From Sphingomonas sp. 28-63-12 (GTDB taxonomy: Bacteria > Pseudomonadota > Alphaproteobacteria > Sphingomonadales > Sphingomonadaceae), in NCBI GenBank assembly GCA_002281535.1, contig NCGD01000024.1, positions 1 through 64,000 of the forward strand: a stretch of DNA of 64,000 nt. The letters are read 5' to 3'. The notes below the pieces were generated by a model. The model ran no database searches. It saw nothing but the letters and a program-made list of their open reading frames with translations, and was not told the DNA's origin. The translations under genes were made by a program, and so were the position numbers. Shown here in pieces: positions 37,382 through 46,920 of this stretch. Each line of letters starts with the position of its first letter. The stretch's first letter is position 1.

Positions 37382-38725
37382 ATGAACACGCCCGTCGCCC
37401 AGTCGCCGGTCGTCACGCGGTTTGCGCCGTCCCCTACCGGGTTTCTTCATATCGGCGGCGCCCGCACCGCGCTGTTCAACTGGCTATTCGCCCGGGCTCA
37501 GGGCGGCAAATTCCTGCTGCAGTTCGCCCGCGCCGCGCGCCACGCCGAAGTTGCGCGCCAGTTGCTCGACGCTGGCCAGGCCTATAAATGCTACTCGACC
37601 GCCCAAGAGCTGACCGCTATGCGCGAAGCGCAGCAAGCAGCCAAGCAGCCAGCGCGCTATGATGGCCGCTGGCGCGATCGGGACCCAGCCGACGCGCCAA
37701 CCGATGCACCGTTTGTCGTACGGATCAAGGCACCTCGCGACGGCGCGATGACGATCCTTGATCGCGTCCAGGGCGAAGTGACCGTCCAGAATGCCGAGCT
37801 CGACGATTTCGTGCTGCTCCGCTCCGATGGCACGCCAACCTATATGCTCGCCGTGGTCGTCGACGATCACGACATGGGCGTCACCCATGTCATTCGGGGC
37901 GATGATCATTTGAACAACGCCTTCCGCCAAATCCCGATCATGCAGGCGATGGATGCGATCGAGGGCGGCTGGCCGGTGCCTGTTTATGCGCATATCCCGC
38001 TGATCCACGGCACCGATGGCGCGAAAATGTCGAAGCGGCACGGCGCCGTCGGCGTCGATGCCTATCGCGATACGCTGGGGATCCTGCCCGAAGCGCTTGA
38101 TAATTACCTGTTGCGGCTTGGCTGGGGCCATGCCGATGACGAGATCATCAGCCGCGAACAGGCGATCGCATGGTTTGATCTTTCAGGAGTCGGAAAATCA
38201 CCATCTAGGTTCGATTTGAAGAAACTGGAGAACCTGAACGGTCATTACATCCGGCTCGCGGACGATGATCGACTGGCTCACTTGATCGTCGACCGGATCG
38301 GGGACGATATTGGTACGGCTGGATACGACCTGCTGAAACGCAGCATGCCCGTGCTCAAGCCGCGAGCCGCCAATCTGCTCGAACTGGCCGATGGTGCGGC
38401 ATTTTTGTTTCGCACCCGCCCTCTACAGATGGACAGCGACGCAGCGTCCCTTTTGGCCGGTGAGGCCCCTGCTCTGCTCGCTCGGCTGCACGCCGCGCTT
38501 GACGCGCTGGGTGACTGGGATACGGAAGGCTTGGAAAATGCGGTCCGGCAGGTTGCCGAGGCGGCGGGAGTAAAGCTCGGCGCGGTCGCACAACCATTGC
38601 GCGCCGCACTGACGGGGAAGAAGACGTCGCCGGGGATTTTCGACGTGCTCGTATTGCTCGGGCGGACGGAAAGCCTTGGCCGGATTGCCGACCAGATGGC
38701 CGATACGATGGCTGCCGGGGCGTGA
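37382..38725 (+). CDS. gltX: Glutamyl-tRNA synthetase with internal in-frame deletion
   Basis: 447 residues. The HIGH-type motif (FLHIGG, about 21-26) and KMSKR are present, and C-terminal anticodon-binding domains follow. After GGKFLL (ending at residue 46) the sequence jumps to [12 protein letters not shown]. In other GltX proteins about 35 residues stand here, including the conserved (R)IEDTD segment and the helix up to the WLGL-type block. The reading frame is intact across the junction at 37519/37520. The missing part belongs to the catalytic Rossmann fold and glutamate-binding region, so activity is doubtful unless a second gltX exists. Start ATG 37382; gltA follows. Confidence 0.85.
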   Translation: MNTPVAQSPVVTRFAPSPTGFLHIGGARTALFNWLFARAQGGKFLLQFARAARHAEVARQLLDAGQAYKCYSTAQELTAMREAQQAAKQPARYDGRWRDRDPADAPTDAPFVVRIKAPRDGAMTILDRVQGEVTVQNAELDDFVLLRSDGTPTYMLAVVVDDHDMGVTHVIRGDDHLNNAFRQIPIMQAMDAIEGGWPVPVYAHIPLIHGTDGAKMSKRHGAVGVDAYRDTLGILPEALDNYLLRLGWGHADDEIISREQAIAWFDLSGVGKSPSRFDLKKLENLNGHYIRLADDDRLAHLIVDRIGDDIGTAGYDLLKRSMPVLKPRAANLLELADGAAFLFRTRPLQMDSDAASLLAGEAPALLARLHAALDALGDWDTEGLENAVRQVAEAAGVKLGAVAQPLRAALTGKKTSPGIFDVLVLLGRTESLGRIADQMADTMAAGA

Positions 38726-38750
38726 ACGCTATAGCCAAGAAGAGGGACCT

Positions 38751-40034
38751 ATGACCGATATCGCAAAGCTCATCATCGATGGCGCTGAGAACGACTATAA
38801 AGTGGTCTCAGGCAGCGTCGGTCCGCAGGTCATCGATATTCGCAAACTTTATGCGCAGACCGGCAAGTTCACCTTCGATCCCGGCTTCACCTCGACCGCG
38901 AGCTGCGAATCGGGCCTAACCTATATCGATGGCGACGAAGGTGTGCTGCTGCACCGCGGCTACCCGATCGGCCAGTTGGCCGAACAGTCGAGCTTTATGG
39001 AAGTGTCCTACCTGCTGCTCAACGGCGAGCTGCCGAGCGGCGACGAGCTTGAGAAGTTCACCTACACCATCTCGCGTCACACCATGCTGCACGAACAGCT
39101 GATGACCTTTTATCGCGGCTTCCGCCGCGATGCACATCCGATGGCGATCATGTGCGGCGTCGTTGGCGCGCTCAGCGCTTTCTATCACGATTCGACCGAC
39201 ATTACCGATCCGTACCAGCGGATGGTCGCGAGCCACCGGCTGATTGCCAAGATGCCGACGATTGCAGCCGCCGCCTACAAATATTCGGTTGGTCAACCCT
39301 TTGTCTATCCGAAGAATTCGCTCAGCTACACCGGCAACTTCCTGCGGATGACCTTTGGCGTGCCGGCCGAGGAATATGTCGTCAACCCGATCGTCGAAAA
39401 GGCGCTTGACCGGATTTTCATCCTGCATGCCGATCACGAACAGAACGCGTCGACATCAACAGTCCGGCTCGCCGGATCGTCGGGCGCGAACCCCTTTGCG
39501 TGCATTGCGGCGGGCATCGCCTGCCTGTGGGGACCTGCACATGGGGGTGCCAATGAGGCCGCGCTCAACATGCTGCGCGAGATCGGCACGCCGGATCGCA
39601 TTCCGCACTATATTGCCCGGGCGAAGGATAAAAATGATCCGTTCCGTCTGATGGGCTTCGGTCACCGTGTGTACAAAAATTATGATCCGCGCGCGACGGT
39701 GATGCAGCAGACGGTGCGCGAAGTGCTGGGCGAACTGGGCGTAACCGACCCGATCTTCGATGTCGCGCTGCAGCTCGAGGAAATGGCGCTGAGCGATCCT
39801 TATTTCATCGAGAAAAAGCTGTTCCCGAACGTCGATTTCTATTCGGGCGTGATTCTGTCGGCGATCGGCTTCCCGACGACGATGTTTACAGCATTGTTCG
39901 CGCTCGCCCGCACCGTCGGCTGGGTTGCGCAATGGAATGAGATGATTGCCGATCCGGAGCAGAAGATCGGTCGCCCGCGCCAGCTCTATACCGGGCCGAC
40001 CCAGCGCGATTATCCGCCACTCACCGCGCGATAA
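38751..40034 (+). CDS. gltA: Citrate synthase
   Basis: 427 residues, the length of type II (hexameric, Gram-negative) citrate synthases. An N-terminal beta-rich domain (about 1-60, [14 protein letters not shown]) precedes the all-helical core. The catalytic residues are His in [12 protein letters not shown] and [13 protein letters not shown], and Asp in VDFYSG. It condenses acetyl-CoA and oxaloacetate to start the TCA cycle. ATG 38751 has AGAGGGA upstream; it follows gltX by 25 bp and may be co-transcribed with it. Confidence 0.97.
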   Translation: MTDIAKLIIDGAENDYKVVSGSVGPQVIDIRKLYAQTGKFTFDPGFTSTASCESGLTYIDGDEGVLLHRGYPIGQLAEQSSFMEVSYLLLNGELPSGDELEKFTYTISRHTMLHEQLMTFYRGFRRDAHPMAIMCGVVGALSAFYHDSTDITDPYQRMVASHRLIAKMPTIAAAAYKYSVGQPFVYPKNSLSYTGNFLRMTFGVPAEEYVVNPIVEKALDRIFILHADHEQNASTSTVRLAGSSGANPFACIAAGIACLWGPAHGGANEAALNMLREIGTPDRIPHYIARAKDKNDPFRLMGFGHRVYKNYDPRATVMQQTVREVLGELGVTDPIFDVALQLEEMALSDPYFIEKKLFPNVDFYSGVILSAIGFPTTMFTALFALARTVGWVAQWNEMIADPEQKIGRPRQLYTGPTQRDYPPLTAR

Positions 40035-40077
40035 TCGCTGACATCATTATCGGGCCACTTCGGGAAACCGGGGTGGC

Positions 40078-41466
40078 TCAGATGTTGCGAAATGGCAGGG
40101 TAAAAACAAAACGGGCCCCCTGCCCCGGCGCGCTGTCGACCGTGACGTCGCCGCCCATCGCCCGCGCCAGCCGCCGCGCGATATACAGGCCAAGGCCGCT
40201 GCCGCCGGGCTCGGTGACGTCGATACGTTCGAACTTCTCGAATATCCGCGCCTGATCGGCCAGCGCGATGCCCTTGCCCTGATCGGCGACGACGACAGCG
40301 GCGAAATCGCCGTCACGCTCTGCCCTGATCCACACCATACCGTCATCGGGCGAATAGCGCACGGCATTGCCGATCAGATTGACCAGAACCTGCAGCGCAC
40401 GGCGGAATTCGCCGGTCGCCGGCAGGCTGTCCTGCGCGCTCGGTCGGTCGATCCTGACATTGGCGGCGGCTGCCCGCACGCTCAGCAGGCCGGCAGCCCG
40501 GCGCGCGACATCGGCAATGTCGATCGGTTCGGCGGCAACGACAAAATCGGCACGCTCGATGGCCTGCAGATCGACCAGATCGTCGACCAGCCCAAGCAAA
40601 TGGCGCCCCGCCGTCGCGATATCGGCGGCATAATCGGCATAATCCTGACGAAGCGGGCCTTCGGATTGCGCATTGATGCTGTCGGCATTGGCGATGATCC
40701 GCCCGAGCGGAGCGCGCAAGGCCTTGTCGAGCCGGGTGCTGAACGCTTCGGGCAAACCGAGCTCGGCCGTCTGGGGCACGATCGGCGCAAGCGGATGCAC
40801 CGTTTCGACCATCTGGGTCGCCCCGGCAAAGCCGGCAAAGCTGCCAGCGATATCGAGCCGCGGTGCCGCCGACAGCAGAACCGGACGCCCCGTCGCGCGG
40901 ATTTGCGCAGGCTGCGCATCGAAACGCTGCCGCATCGCCAGCGCCCCCAATATCGGGAACATGCCGCTGGCATCCTCGGCCAGAATGAACAGCCGCGTCA
41001 GCGGCTGGCCAAGCAGCGGTGCCGCTTCAAACCCATGCCGCGGGCCGGCGTCGGCCGACACTGAGGTCAGCCGCAGCGCCGAATCGGTCTCCCAAACCCA
41101 ATTCGCCGCACTACGGACGAAATCCCGGTCGCGCGCGTCCGGCTCGGCAATTGGCTGCCAGGGCTGGCGCGGCTTCCAGCCGGTGATCGAGAGCCGCACC
41201 CCGCCGCTTTCGGCGTCCGGATCGGCGCGCACCCACATATCGATATCATCGTCGCCATCCGCGGCCACGATCCCGCGCGATACAAGGATCTGCAAGCGCT
41301 GCACCAACCGGACCAGAGTCGCGAGTTGCGGAACGGCAAGCGGGGCACCGATCGCCCCACCAGCACGGGCATTGAGATCATGCAGCCGTGAATCGGCTTC
41401 GATCAGCCGGCCGGCCCCATCGACATGGCCGCGGACAGACGGCAGGCCGGGATCGATCACATTCAT
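40078..41466 (-). CDS. PAS-containing sensor kinase lacking the phospho-acceptor His
   Basis: 462 residues, with no clear membrane segment. A PAS-like domain runs at about 115-225. The dimerisation region reads DKALRAPLG at 247-255 where active kinases have SHELRTPLN, so K248 replaces the phospho-accepting His and the following Glu is Ala. The ATP-binding domain looks intact: N367 in NLIGNA, G1 DQGKGI at 395-400 and G2 GSGLGL at 422-427. It may bind ATP and act allosterically, as the Tyr-containing DivL of Caulobacter does. The start overlaps the stop of the DUF2336 gene by 4 nt. Convergent with gltA. Confidence 0.85.
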   Translation of the reverse strand: MNVIDPGLPSVRGHVDGAGRLIEADSRLHDLNARAGGAIGAPLAVPQLATLVRLVQRLQILVSRGIVAADGDDDIDMWVRADPDAESGGVRLSITGWKPRQPWQPIAEPDARDRDFVRSAANWVWETDSALRLTSVSADAGPRHGFEAAPLLGQPLTRLFILAEDASGMFPILGALAMRQRFDAQPAQIRATGRPVLLSAAPRLDIAGSFAGFAGATQMVETVHPLAPIVPQTAELGLPEAFSTRLDKALRAPLGRIIANADSINAQSEGPLRQDYADYAADIATAGRHLLGLVDDLVDLQAIERADFVVAAEPIDIADVARRAAGLLSVRAAAANVRIDRPSAQDSLPATGEFRRALQVLVNLIGNAVRYSPDDGMVWIRAERDGDFAAVVVADQGKGIALADQARIFEKFERIDVTEPGGSGLGLYIARRLARAMGGDVTVDSAPGQGARFVFTLPFRNI

Positions 41467-42569
41467 GCCGGCCGCGCCTTGGCCAGCACCAGTAACGCCT
41501 GGCGGAAATCAGGATGAAGGCTAAGGCTCGATAATGCCTGTCTGGCCGCTTCTGGGGTTACCGCCATGATCGCATCAATCTGATCGGCAAAGGCCTCGAC
41601 ATCACGGCGCGGATCGGCTTCGCAGAGCGCCAACCCGATCGCCGCAATCGGCGCGCGTTCGAGCGCAACGGCGCGCAGTACCAGCCAGAGCCGATCGGCG
41701 ACGGGATCGAGGACGATATCACGTGCCAGATCATAGCTGAAACCAAGCGCCTGCGCGAGCAAGGCAACAAACATCGCGACCCGTCGATCGCCAAGCGCCT
41801 CGACTAGGAAGCCCGGCAACTCATGCGGCTGGGCAGCGATTGCCGCGGCAAGCCGCAAGGCGGCCGCTTCCAGCCGGTCCCCTTCGTCATGTGCCGCCAG
41901 GCTGCGCAAAGCGGCCTCGGTCAGGGCGCGATCAAGTGCCGGCGATGGTGGTGACGGAATCAGGCTACGCAGCGCGGCAGCTGACCACCAGACCAGCCGG
42001 TGATGAAGTTCCGCCGGCAGATCGCTGCGCGGCGCCCCACCAGGCTCGATCGCGGCGCGCCGACGCGAATCGGCGGCCAGCAGCCCGGTCGCCGCCGCCG
42101 CTACAATCCCATCGGGACTACCGACCAGGCGAGCGATCAGGCTAGGGGTATCCGGGTCATTCGGCGCCGCGGGCGACAGCGCCTCGCCCAATATTTCCTG
42201 GCGAACGCGCGCGAGCAGCTCGCGCATCAAATCAGCGTCACGCAGCAGGCCAGCGGTGTTGAGTGCCGCATGAACCATGGGCGGGTCGCTGGCCAGGCGT
42301 TTGGCCAGTTCGGGCTCGTCGCGCCCGATCAGCAGACGCGCGGCATATTGCCGCAATTCACCCTCAATGGCGCTCGTCAGGCTGGCGAGTGCCTCAGTCA
42401 GTCCGGCCCGTACCCGATCATCAAGCCGCACTTTTTCATCGACAAAAAAATCATTGATCGCCGCCGTCACCCGTCGATCGGCGCAGACGTCGTCAGCCGC
42501 GCCGCGGGCGAGCAGATGGTTGGCACCAGTGGCGGTGCCGTCGTTCATGAGCGACGGGTCGATCGACAT
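41463..42569 (-). CDS. DUF2336 domain protein
   Basis: 368 residues, all-helical and Ala/Leu-rich, with HEAT-like repetition. The pattern DRVRAGLTEALASL near residue 52, then VGSPDGIVAAAATGLL, then ELPGFLVEALGDRRVAMFVALLAQALG, fits the DUF2336 family common in Alphaproteobacteria and of unknown function. It overlaps the pseudo-kinase gene downstream and lies 35 bp after the nucleotidyltransferase-like gene, so all three probably share a transcript. A CtrA-like site lies in that 35-bp gap. The segment around residue 175-250 has the lowest similarity to the family and was not assigned. Confidence 0.8.
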   Translation of the reverse strand: MSIDPSLMNDGTATGANHLLARGAADDVCADRRVTAAINDFFVDEKVRLDDRVRAGLTEALASLTSAIEGELRQYAARLLIGRDEPELAKRLASDPPMVHAALNTAGLLRDADLMRELLARVRQEILGEALSPAAPNDPDTPSLIARLVGSPDGIVAAAATGLLAADSRRRAAIEPGGAPRSDLPAELHHRLVWWSAAALRSLIPSPPSPALDRALTEAALRSLAAHDEGDRLEAAALRLAAAIAAQPHELPGFLVEALGDRRVAMFVALLAQALGFSYDLARDIVLDPVADRLWLVLRAVALERAPIAAIGLALCEADPRRDVEAFADQIDAIMAVTPEAARQALSSLSLHPDFRQALLVLAKARPA

Positions 42570-42593
42570 GATCCCAGACGTACGGATGTAGCG

Positions 42594-42608
42594 TTAAATT
42601 CAAGCTAA
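42594..42608 (-). promoter_or_regulatory. CtrA-like site upstream of DUF2336
   Basis: On the minus strand the sequence reads TTAG-N7-TTAA, one base from the CtrA consensus TTAA-N7-TTAA, about 25-39 bp upstream of the DUF2336 start. It overlaps the stop of the preceding gene. It could fit a CtrA-controlled promoter, but such motifs occur by chance. Confidence 0.3.
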
Positions 42609-43786
42609 GGCTTTTCGCGCAGCGCCTCAATAACCGCGGCAAGTGACGCCACTGTGTACGTCGCCCCCACCCAAAGGCCGAGCAGCGGATAGCCGGCAAT
42701 GACAAACGGTAGCAACAGCAGGGGATACCCCGCCGGGCTTCCCCACCAGCGCCGGCGCAAGCGATCATTCGCACCGCGTTCAAGCAACACCGCCATGACG
42801 ACAAAAGCGAGCGCAAGTGTCAGGCCGGTCGCAGTTCCCTCGGCCCAACTGATCGACTGGCCCAGCAACAACACCGCCGCCGCCGATCCGCCTGCGATCA
42901 GGCCGCGTTGAAGGACCGCCTCGCCCTGATCATCGCGCATCCACGACAGGACTGTTCCCGTCGCCAGCCCGCCGATCGAAGCAATTACCAATGGCAGGCC
43001 AAAGATGGGCCAGCCCCAGCCCAGGAGGCCAAGCCCCGCGATCATCACGCCGGCCGAGATGCCACCCACCACCAGCCCCGGCACTGCGCGACCGATCAGC
43101 CAGGGGAGCGCGCGCCGGGCGATCGGCGCAATGACATAGTGGTCGATCCATGGAATGCGATTCGCGATATAAGCGTTGACCACCATCTCGTTGCGCGCGC
43201 GGAGACGGGTGGAATCGCGTTCGATGCCGTGGCCTTCGCGGGCTGCGCCGCCGGGCAACAAAAGGTGATCGGCGCCGGCCTGCGCTGTCACCCGCAACAA
43301 AGTCGATTCGAAATCATAATCCTTGGGCAGCGCTGCAACATCGGCGATGCGCTGGGCCTCCACTCGGGCGAGCCCCGCCCAGATCGCATCGGCGCCCACC
43401 CGTTCCAGACCCGGCAGCGCATCGGCATCGGCCGTAACCAGCAGCGTGTCGCTCCCTTCGCCGCTCAGCAGCGCGATAACACTGTCGGTCGTCACCAGCC
43501 CATCGGCGATGATCAGGATGCGCGCGAGCGGATGGAGCTTGGCCTCGGCTTCGCCAGCCGAGCGGACGATATCCACGCCAATCCCGCGGCGCTTCATCCG
43601 ATTGACCGCGCCGACCAGTTCGGGCGTCAGCCGATTGACGACGATGATGAGCTGGCCCGCCCCCGCCGTCACCAGCAGCCTCGCCTGAAATTCGATCAGC
43701 GTCGCCCCGCCGAACGGCAACGTCGCAGCGAGCATATCGGGACGATCATGAGCGTCGTCGGTTGCGAAAATCAGCCCTGCAAGCAT
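42605..43786 (-). CDS. Nucleotidyltransferase-like membrane protein
   Basis: 393 residues. The N-terminal half (about 1-190) resembles a sugar-nucleotidyltransferase Rossmann-like domain: ATLPFGGATLIEFQARLL, TPELVGAVNRMKRR and LLVTADADALPG. The C-terminal half (about 215-390) has six hydrophobic segments. The order matches bifunctional enzymes that join a nucleotidyltransferase to a CDP-alcohol phosphotransferase. However, the signature DG(x)2AR is not present, with GGLATG at that place, so the second activity is probably lost or absent. Function unknown. It is upstream of the DUF2336 gene and downstream of the Hpt gene on the same strand. Confidence 0.65.
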   Translation of the reverse strand: MLAGLIFATDDAHDRPDMLAATLPFGGATLIEFQARLLVTAGAGQLIIVVNRLTPELVGAVNRMKRRGIGVDIVRSAGEAEAKLHPLARILIIADGLVTTDSVIALLSGEGSDTLLVTADADALPGLERVGADAIWAGLARVEAQRIADVAALPKDYDFESTLLRVTAQAGADHLLLPGGAAREGHGIERDSTRLRARNEMVVNAYIANRIPWIDHYVIAPIARRALPWLIGRAVPGLVVGGISAGVMIAGLGLLGWGWPIFGLPLVIASIGGLATGTVLSWMRDDQGEAVLQRGLIAGGSAAAVLLLGQSISWAEGTATGLTLALAFVVMAVLLERGANDRLRRRWWGSPAGYPLLLLPFVIAGYPLLGLWVGATYTVASLAAVIEALREKP

Positions 43787-43854
43787 GAGAGGCGCTTAGG
43801 GCCTCCAATGTCACTTGGCAAAGGGGTCAGGTGATTGCCGAAGATCGGAAAAGC

Positions 43855-44148
43855 CTAGATCCGGTCCACCGCGCGGCGCACCCGGTGGAGCATCTGCGGC
43901 GCATGCGGCAGGCTTTCGCTTGCCTCGGTTGCCACCGCCAGCAGGCGGATCGCCCCAAAACTGGCAGCAAGCCCCTTCAGGCGGAGCGCTGCAGCGCGCC
44001 AGTCATTGGGCGCAACGGCAACCTCCATCGCCTTCACAGCGCGATAGGCGCTGTCGATAAAGGCCTCACGTAACTCGGCGATCAGCGCAGGCTCGTCGCC
44101 CACCGCCGCTGCCAAGGTCGCATCGATTGCTCCGGGATCATATGCCAT
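43855..44148 (-). CDS. Hpt domain protein lacking the phospho-acceptor His
   Basis: 97 residues, a single histidine phosphotransfer-type four-helix bundle. The core reads ALRLKGLAASFGAIRL (54-69) where active Hpt proteins have AHxLKG, so L55 replaces the phospho-accepting His while the rest of the helix is kept. It may still bind a response regulator or the nearby kinase-like protein. It lies opposite the TipN-like gene and shares an 83-bp divergent region. ATG 44148. No clear SD. Confidence 0.8.
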   Translation of the reverse strand: MAYDPGAIDATLAAAVGDEPALIAELREAFIDSAYRAVKAMEVAVAPNDWRAAALRLKGLAASFGAIRLLAVATEASESLPHAPQMLHRVRRAVDRI

Positions 44149-44173
44149 ACTTGCTTGACTAACCGCCGACCCG

Positions 44174-44188
44174 TTAATGCAAGGTTAT
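44174..44188 (+). promoter_or_regulatory. CtrA-like site in the Hpt/TipN-like divergent region
   Basis: TTAA-N7-TTAT, one base from the CtrA consensus, 44 bp upstream of the 44232 start and 26 bp upstream of the Hpt start on the other strand. Paired with the 42594 site this hints at cell-cycle control of the cluster; the case is weak from sequence alone. Confidence 0.35.
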
Positions 44189-44231
44189 GCTATTTGCTTT
44201 GTTCCCCGTAAAATCATGGTAAACGGCGGCT

Positions 44232-46550
44232 ATGAACAGGGGTTCACGGATCATCGACCTTCGACCGAACGAGGCGGACGCTGAAGCGGCGGACCCGCTT
44301 TTGCCGTCCGACACCCCATCGTTTCAGGCAATTGATTTGACTGAAGAACACCCTGCCGAGGCGGTCCAGCATATCGACCTCGCGCCGCGCGCGCCCGGGC
44401 GGATCATCGGCCCGACGCTTGCTTTTGTGGCGATTGTCGCCTGGCTGGGCGGGATGCTCTGGCTCAGCTGGCCGCGCCTCGAACTCGGCCTCACGGCGAT
44501 CGAGCTTGTTCAATTTGTGGCGGCGCTATGCGTACCGCCGACGTTGATCGGCATCGTGTGGCTGCTCGCGATGCGTTCGAGCACGGCCGAGGCCCAGCGC
44601 TTCGGTGCAACGGCCCGACAGATGCGCGCCGAAGCGGCGGCGCTTGAGCGGACGCTCACGATTGTCTCGCGCCAGATCGATGCCAATCGGCTGGCGCTGG
44701 CCAAGCAGACCAACGAGCTGATGATCATGGGCGATGGCGCTGGCGAACGTCTCGTCGCGATCAGCAATGGCATGGCGCATGAAATCGCCACCGCCGATGA
44801 TCAGGCCCGCCGGCTGGCCGATGCGATCACCGGCGCGCAGACCAATTTATCCACCCTTCTCGCTGCGCTGCCCAAAGCCCATGGCGAGACGGCGGGGATG
44901 GCCAGGACCCTCGAATCGACCGCGCTGGTCGCAAGCGAACACGCCGCCGCGCTCGATGCCCAAATGACGGCGCTGGCCGAGCGGGGCCGCGAAGCCAATG
45001 CCGTGGCCGGCATGGCTGCGCAAAAACTGGCAACGCATATTGCCAGGATGGAGACGACCAGCGAAACCGCCGGCGCCCGGCTGGAAAGCGTTACCGCCGA
45101 AATGTCAGGCGCGGTCGATGGCCTGCTCGATCGCACCGCCGAAGCGGTCGATGAAGCGCGCAAGGGCATTACCGCGCAGGGCGAGGCGATGATCGCCATG
45201 GTGGAGGCCAATCAGGCCGCACTCGACCGTGCGGGTCGCGATTCGATCGAGACGCTGGGCAGCCGGATTGCGGCGATCGAAACCGTGATCGACCGGATCG
45301 CCGCCCGGCTCGATGAACAACGTGCGGCAAGTGAAGCCATGGTCAGCGGCGTCGATGCCGATTTCAGCGCCGTTGAGACCAGGATCATGCGCTTCCACGA
45401 TAACGGGATCGAGCGCACCCAGATGCTCGCTGCCTCGATCAGCGCGCTGGGCGGATCGACCGATGCGATGACCGAGGCGCTCAAGACCGGCGACGCGATG
45501 GCGCGCACCGTGATCGGCACTGCTGAGGAATTGCTGATCTCGCTGGACGCTGCCGCACGCGAGATTGACGAGACCTTGCCCGAAGCACTGGCCCGGCTCG
45601 ACGACCGGATCAGCGGCAGCCGCAAGGTCGTGGCCGGTGCCAAGCCCGAGCTGCTGGCACTGGTGACCGCCGCCGAAAGTACGCATGACGCCATCGAGGC
45701 GATTGCCCAGGTCATCCAAACCCAGCGGGTGACGCTCGACCAACTATCAGCCCTGTTGATCCAGACGCTGGAGGATGGCCGCGACAAGGCGACCGCGATC
45801 GGCGGCACGCTGGACGAAGCGATCAGCCGCACGCACGATTTTGCCGAACAGGCAGCCCCCCGATTGGTCGAGGCGCTGATCCGTGTCCGCGACACCGCCA
45901 GTACCGCTGCCGAGCGCGCCCGCGAAACCTTGTCGACCGTAATCCCCGAAGCCGCCAAGTCGCTTGAACTGGCGAGCGCGCAGGCCATGCAACGCGCGGT
46001 TGGAACGGCGGTGGAAAATCAAGTCCATGCGATCGCGGCCGCCGCCGACCATGCGGTCGAGGCCGCCGCGCGTGCCTCCGATCGGCTGACGCGCCAACTG
46101 ATGACAATCGCCGAGACGACCTCACTCGTCGAGAACCGCATCGAGGATGCCCGCGCCGAGCGCGACAAGGCCGATAGCGACAGCTTCGCCAGGCGCGCAT
46201 CTTTGTTGATCGAGGCGCTCAATTCGGGCGCAATCGACATCGCCAAGACCTTCTCGTCCGAAGTATCGGACAGCGCGTGGGCCGCCTATCTCAAGGGCGA
46301 TCGCGGTGTGTTCACCCGGCGCGCCGTCCGCCTGTTAGATGCGGGCGAAGCGCGCGATGTCGCCCGCCTCTACGACGGCGACGGCCCGTTCCGCGAGCAG
46401 GTCAACCGCTATATCCATGATTTCGAAGCCATGCTCCGCTCGATCCTGGCCCAGCGCGATGGCGCGCCGATCAGCGTGACCCTGTTGTCTTCGGACATGG
46501 GCAAGCTTTATGTTGCGCTGGCCCAGGCCATCGAGCGACTGCGGGCCTGA
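44232..46550 (+). CDS. TipN-like two-TM coiled-coil polarity protein
   Basis: 772 residues. The N-terminal 55 residues are polar and acidic, followed by two membrane segments (about 58-78 and 87-112) and then a long Ala/Glu-rich coiled coil (about 118-640). A conserved-looking C-terminal domain (about 640-772) contains ARRASLLIEAL and RDGAPISVTLLSSDMGKLYVAL, each quoted in part. The layout equals that of Caulobacter TipN, a polarity landmark at the new pole, and homologues in other Alphaproteobacteria. The assignment rests on architecture, not on direct similarity. It is divergent from the Hpt gene. Confidence 0.65.
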   Translation: MNRGSRIIDLRPNEADAEAADPLLPSDTPSFQAIDLTEEHPAEAVQHIDLAPRAPGRIIGPTLAFVAIVAWLGGMLWLSWPRLELGLTAIELVQFVAALCVPPTLIGIVWLLAMRSSTAEAQRFGATARQMRAEAAALERTLTIVSRQIDANRLALAKQTNELMIMGDGAGERLVAISNGMAHEIATADDQARRLADAITGAQTNLSTLLAALPKAHGETAGMARTLESTALVASEHAAALDAQMTALAERGREANAVAGMAAQKLATHIARMETTSETAGARLESVTAEMSGAVDGLLDRTAEAVDEARKGITAQGEAMIAMVEANQAALDRAGRDSIETLGSRIAAIETVIDRIAARLDEQRAASEAMVSGVDADFSAVETRIMRFHDNGIERTQMLAASISALGGSTDAMTEALKTGDAMARTVIGTAEELLISLDAAAREIDETLPEALARLDDRISGSRKVVAGAKPELLALVTAAESTHDAIEAIAQVIQTQRVTLDQLSALLIQTLEDGRDKATAIGGTLDEAISRTHDFAEQAAPRLVEALIRVRDTASTAAERARETLSTVIPEAAKSLELASAQAMQRAVGTAVENQVHAIAAAADHAVEAAARASDRLTRQLMTIAETTSLVENRIEDARAERDKADSDSFARRASLLIEALNSGAIDIAKTFSSEVSDSAWAAYLKGDRGVFTRRAVRLLDAGEARDVARLYDGDGPFREQVNRYIHDFEAMLRSILAQRDGAPISVTLLSSDMGKLYVALAQAIERLRA

Positions 46551-46920
46551 CCGGGGCCCGCCCGACAGCCCGTCGTGATATCCCCTGCGAAGTTGTCGAA
46601 CTAGCTGGACCTGCGATCTATTCGGGGTACCAGCGCATCCAATGATGCGCGATAAGCGCGATGCCCAACTAAATCCTCTCACAAACCATGGGGTGGAGGA
46701 CGATCGATTCTTGTGAGCGGTCGATGATTGGCAGGGCTGCCATCCGCCACTGCCGCCCGTGGCAGAATATTTGCCCCACCCAGTCAAGCGCGCCAGAATG
46801 CGCGCTTGTCGACATCCATCCCCGGGTCGTTGGTACGACCACCGATGCTGTTCACAGGCGTTTGACTTGACCAACACAGTAGCTTTCGGGACGATAGCCC
46901 CCAACCGGTTGGAGGATGAC
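46551..46920. other. Intergenic region before phoD
   Basis: A 370-bp stretch with no supported gene. It contains an inverted repeat (46785-46808, arms CAAGCGCG and CGCGCTTG, 8-nt loop). A TTGACC at 46867-46872 followed 17 bp later by GACGAT could be a phoD promoter. I found no convincing Pho box by eye. A GGAGGA ribosome site is at 46911-46916. Confidence 0.45.
46785..46808. repeat. 8-bp inverted repeat upstream of phoD
   Basis: Perfect arms CAAGCGCG (46785-46792) and CGCGCTTG (46801-46808) with an 8-nt loop. It lies 112 bp before the phoD start and 235 bp after the TipN-like stop. It may terminate the upstream transcript or bind a regulator; there is no U-tract. Confidence 0.35.
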
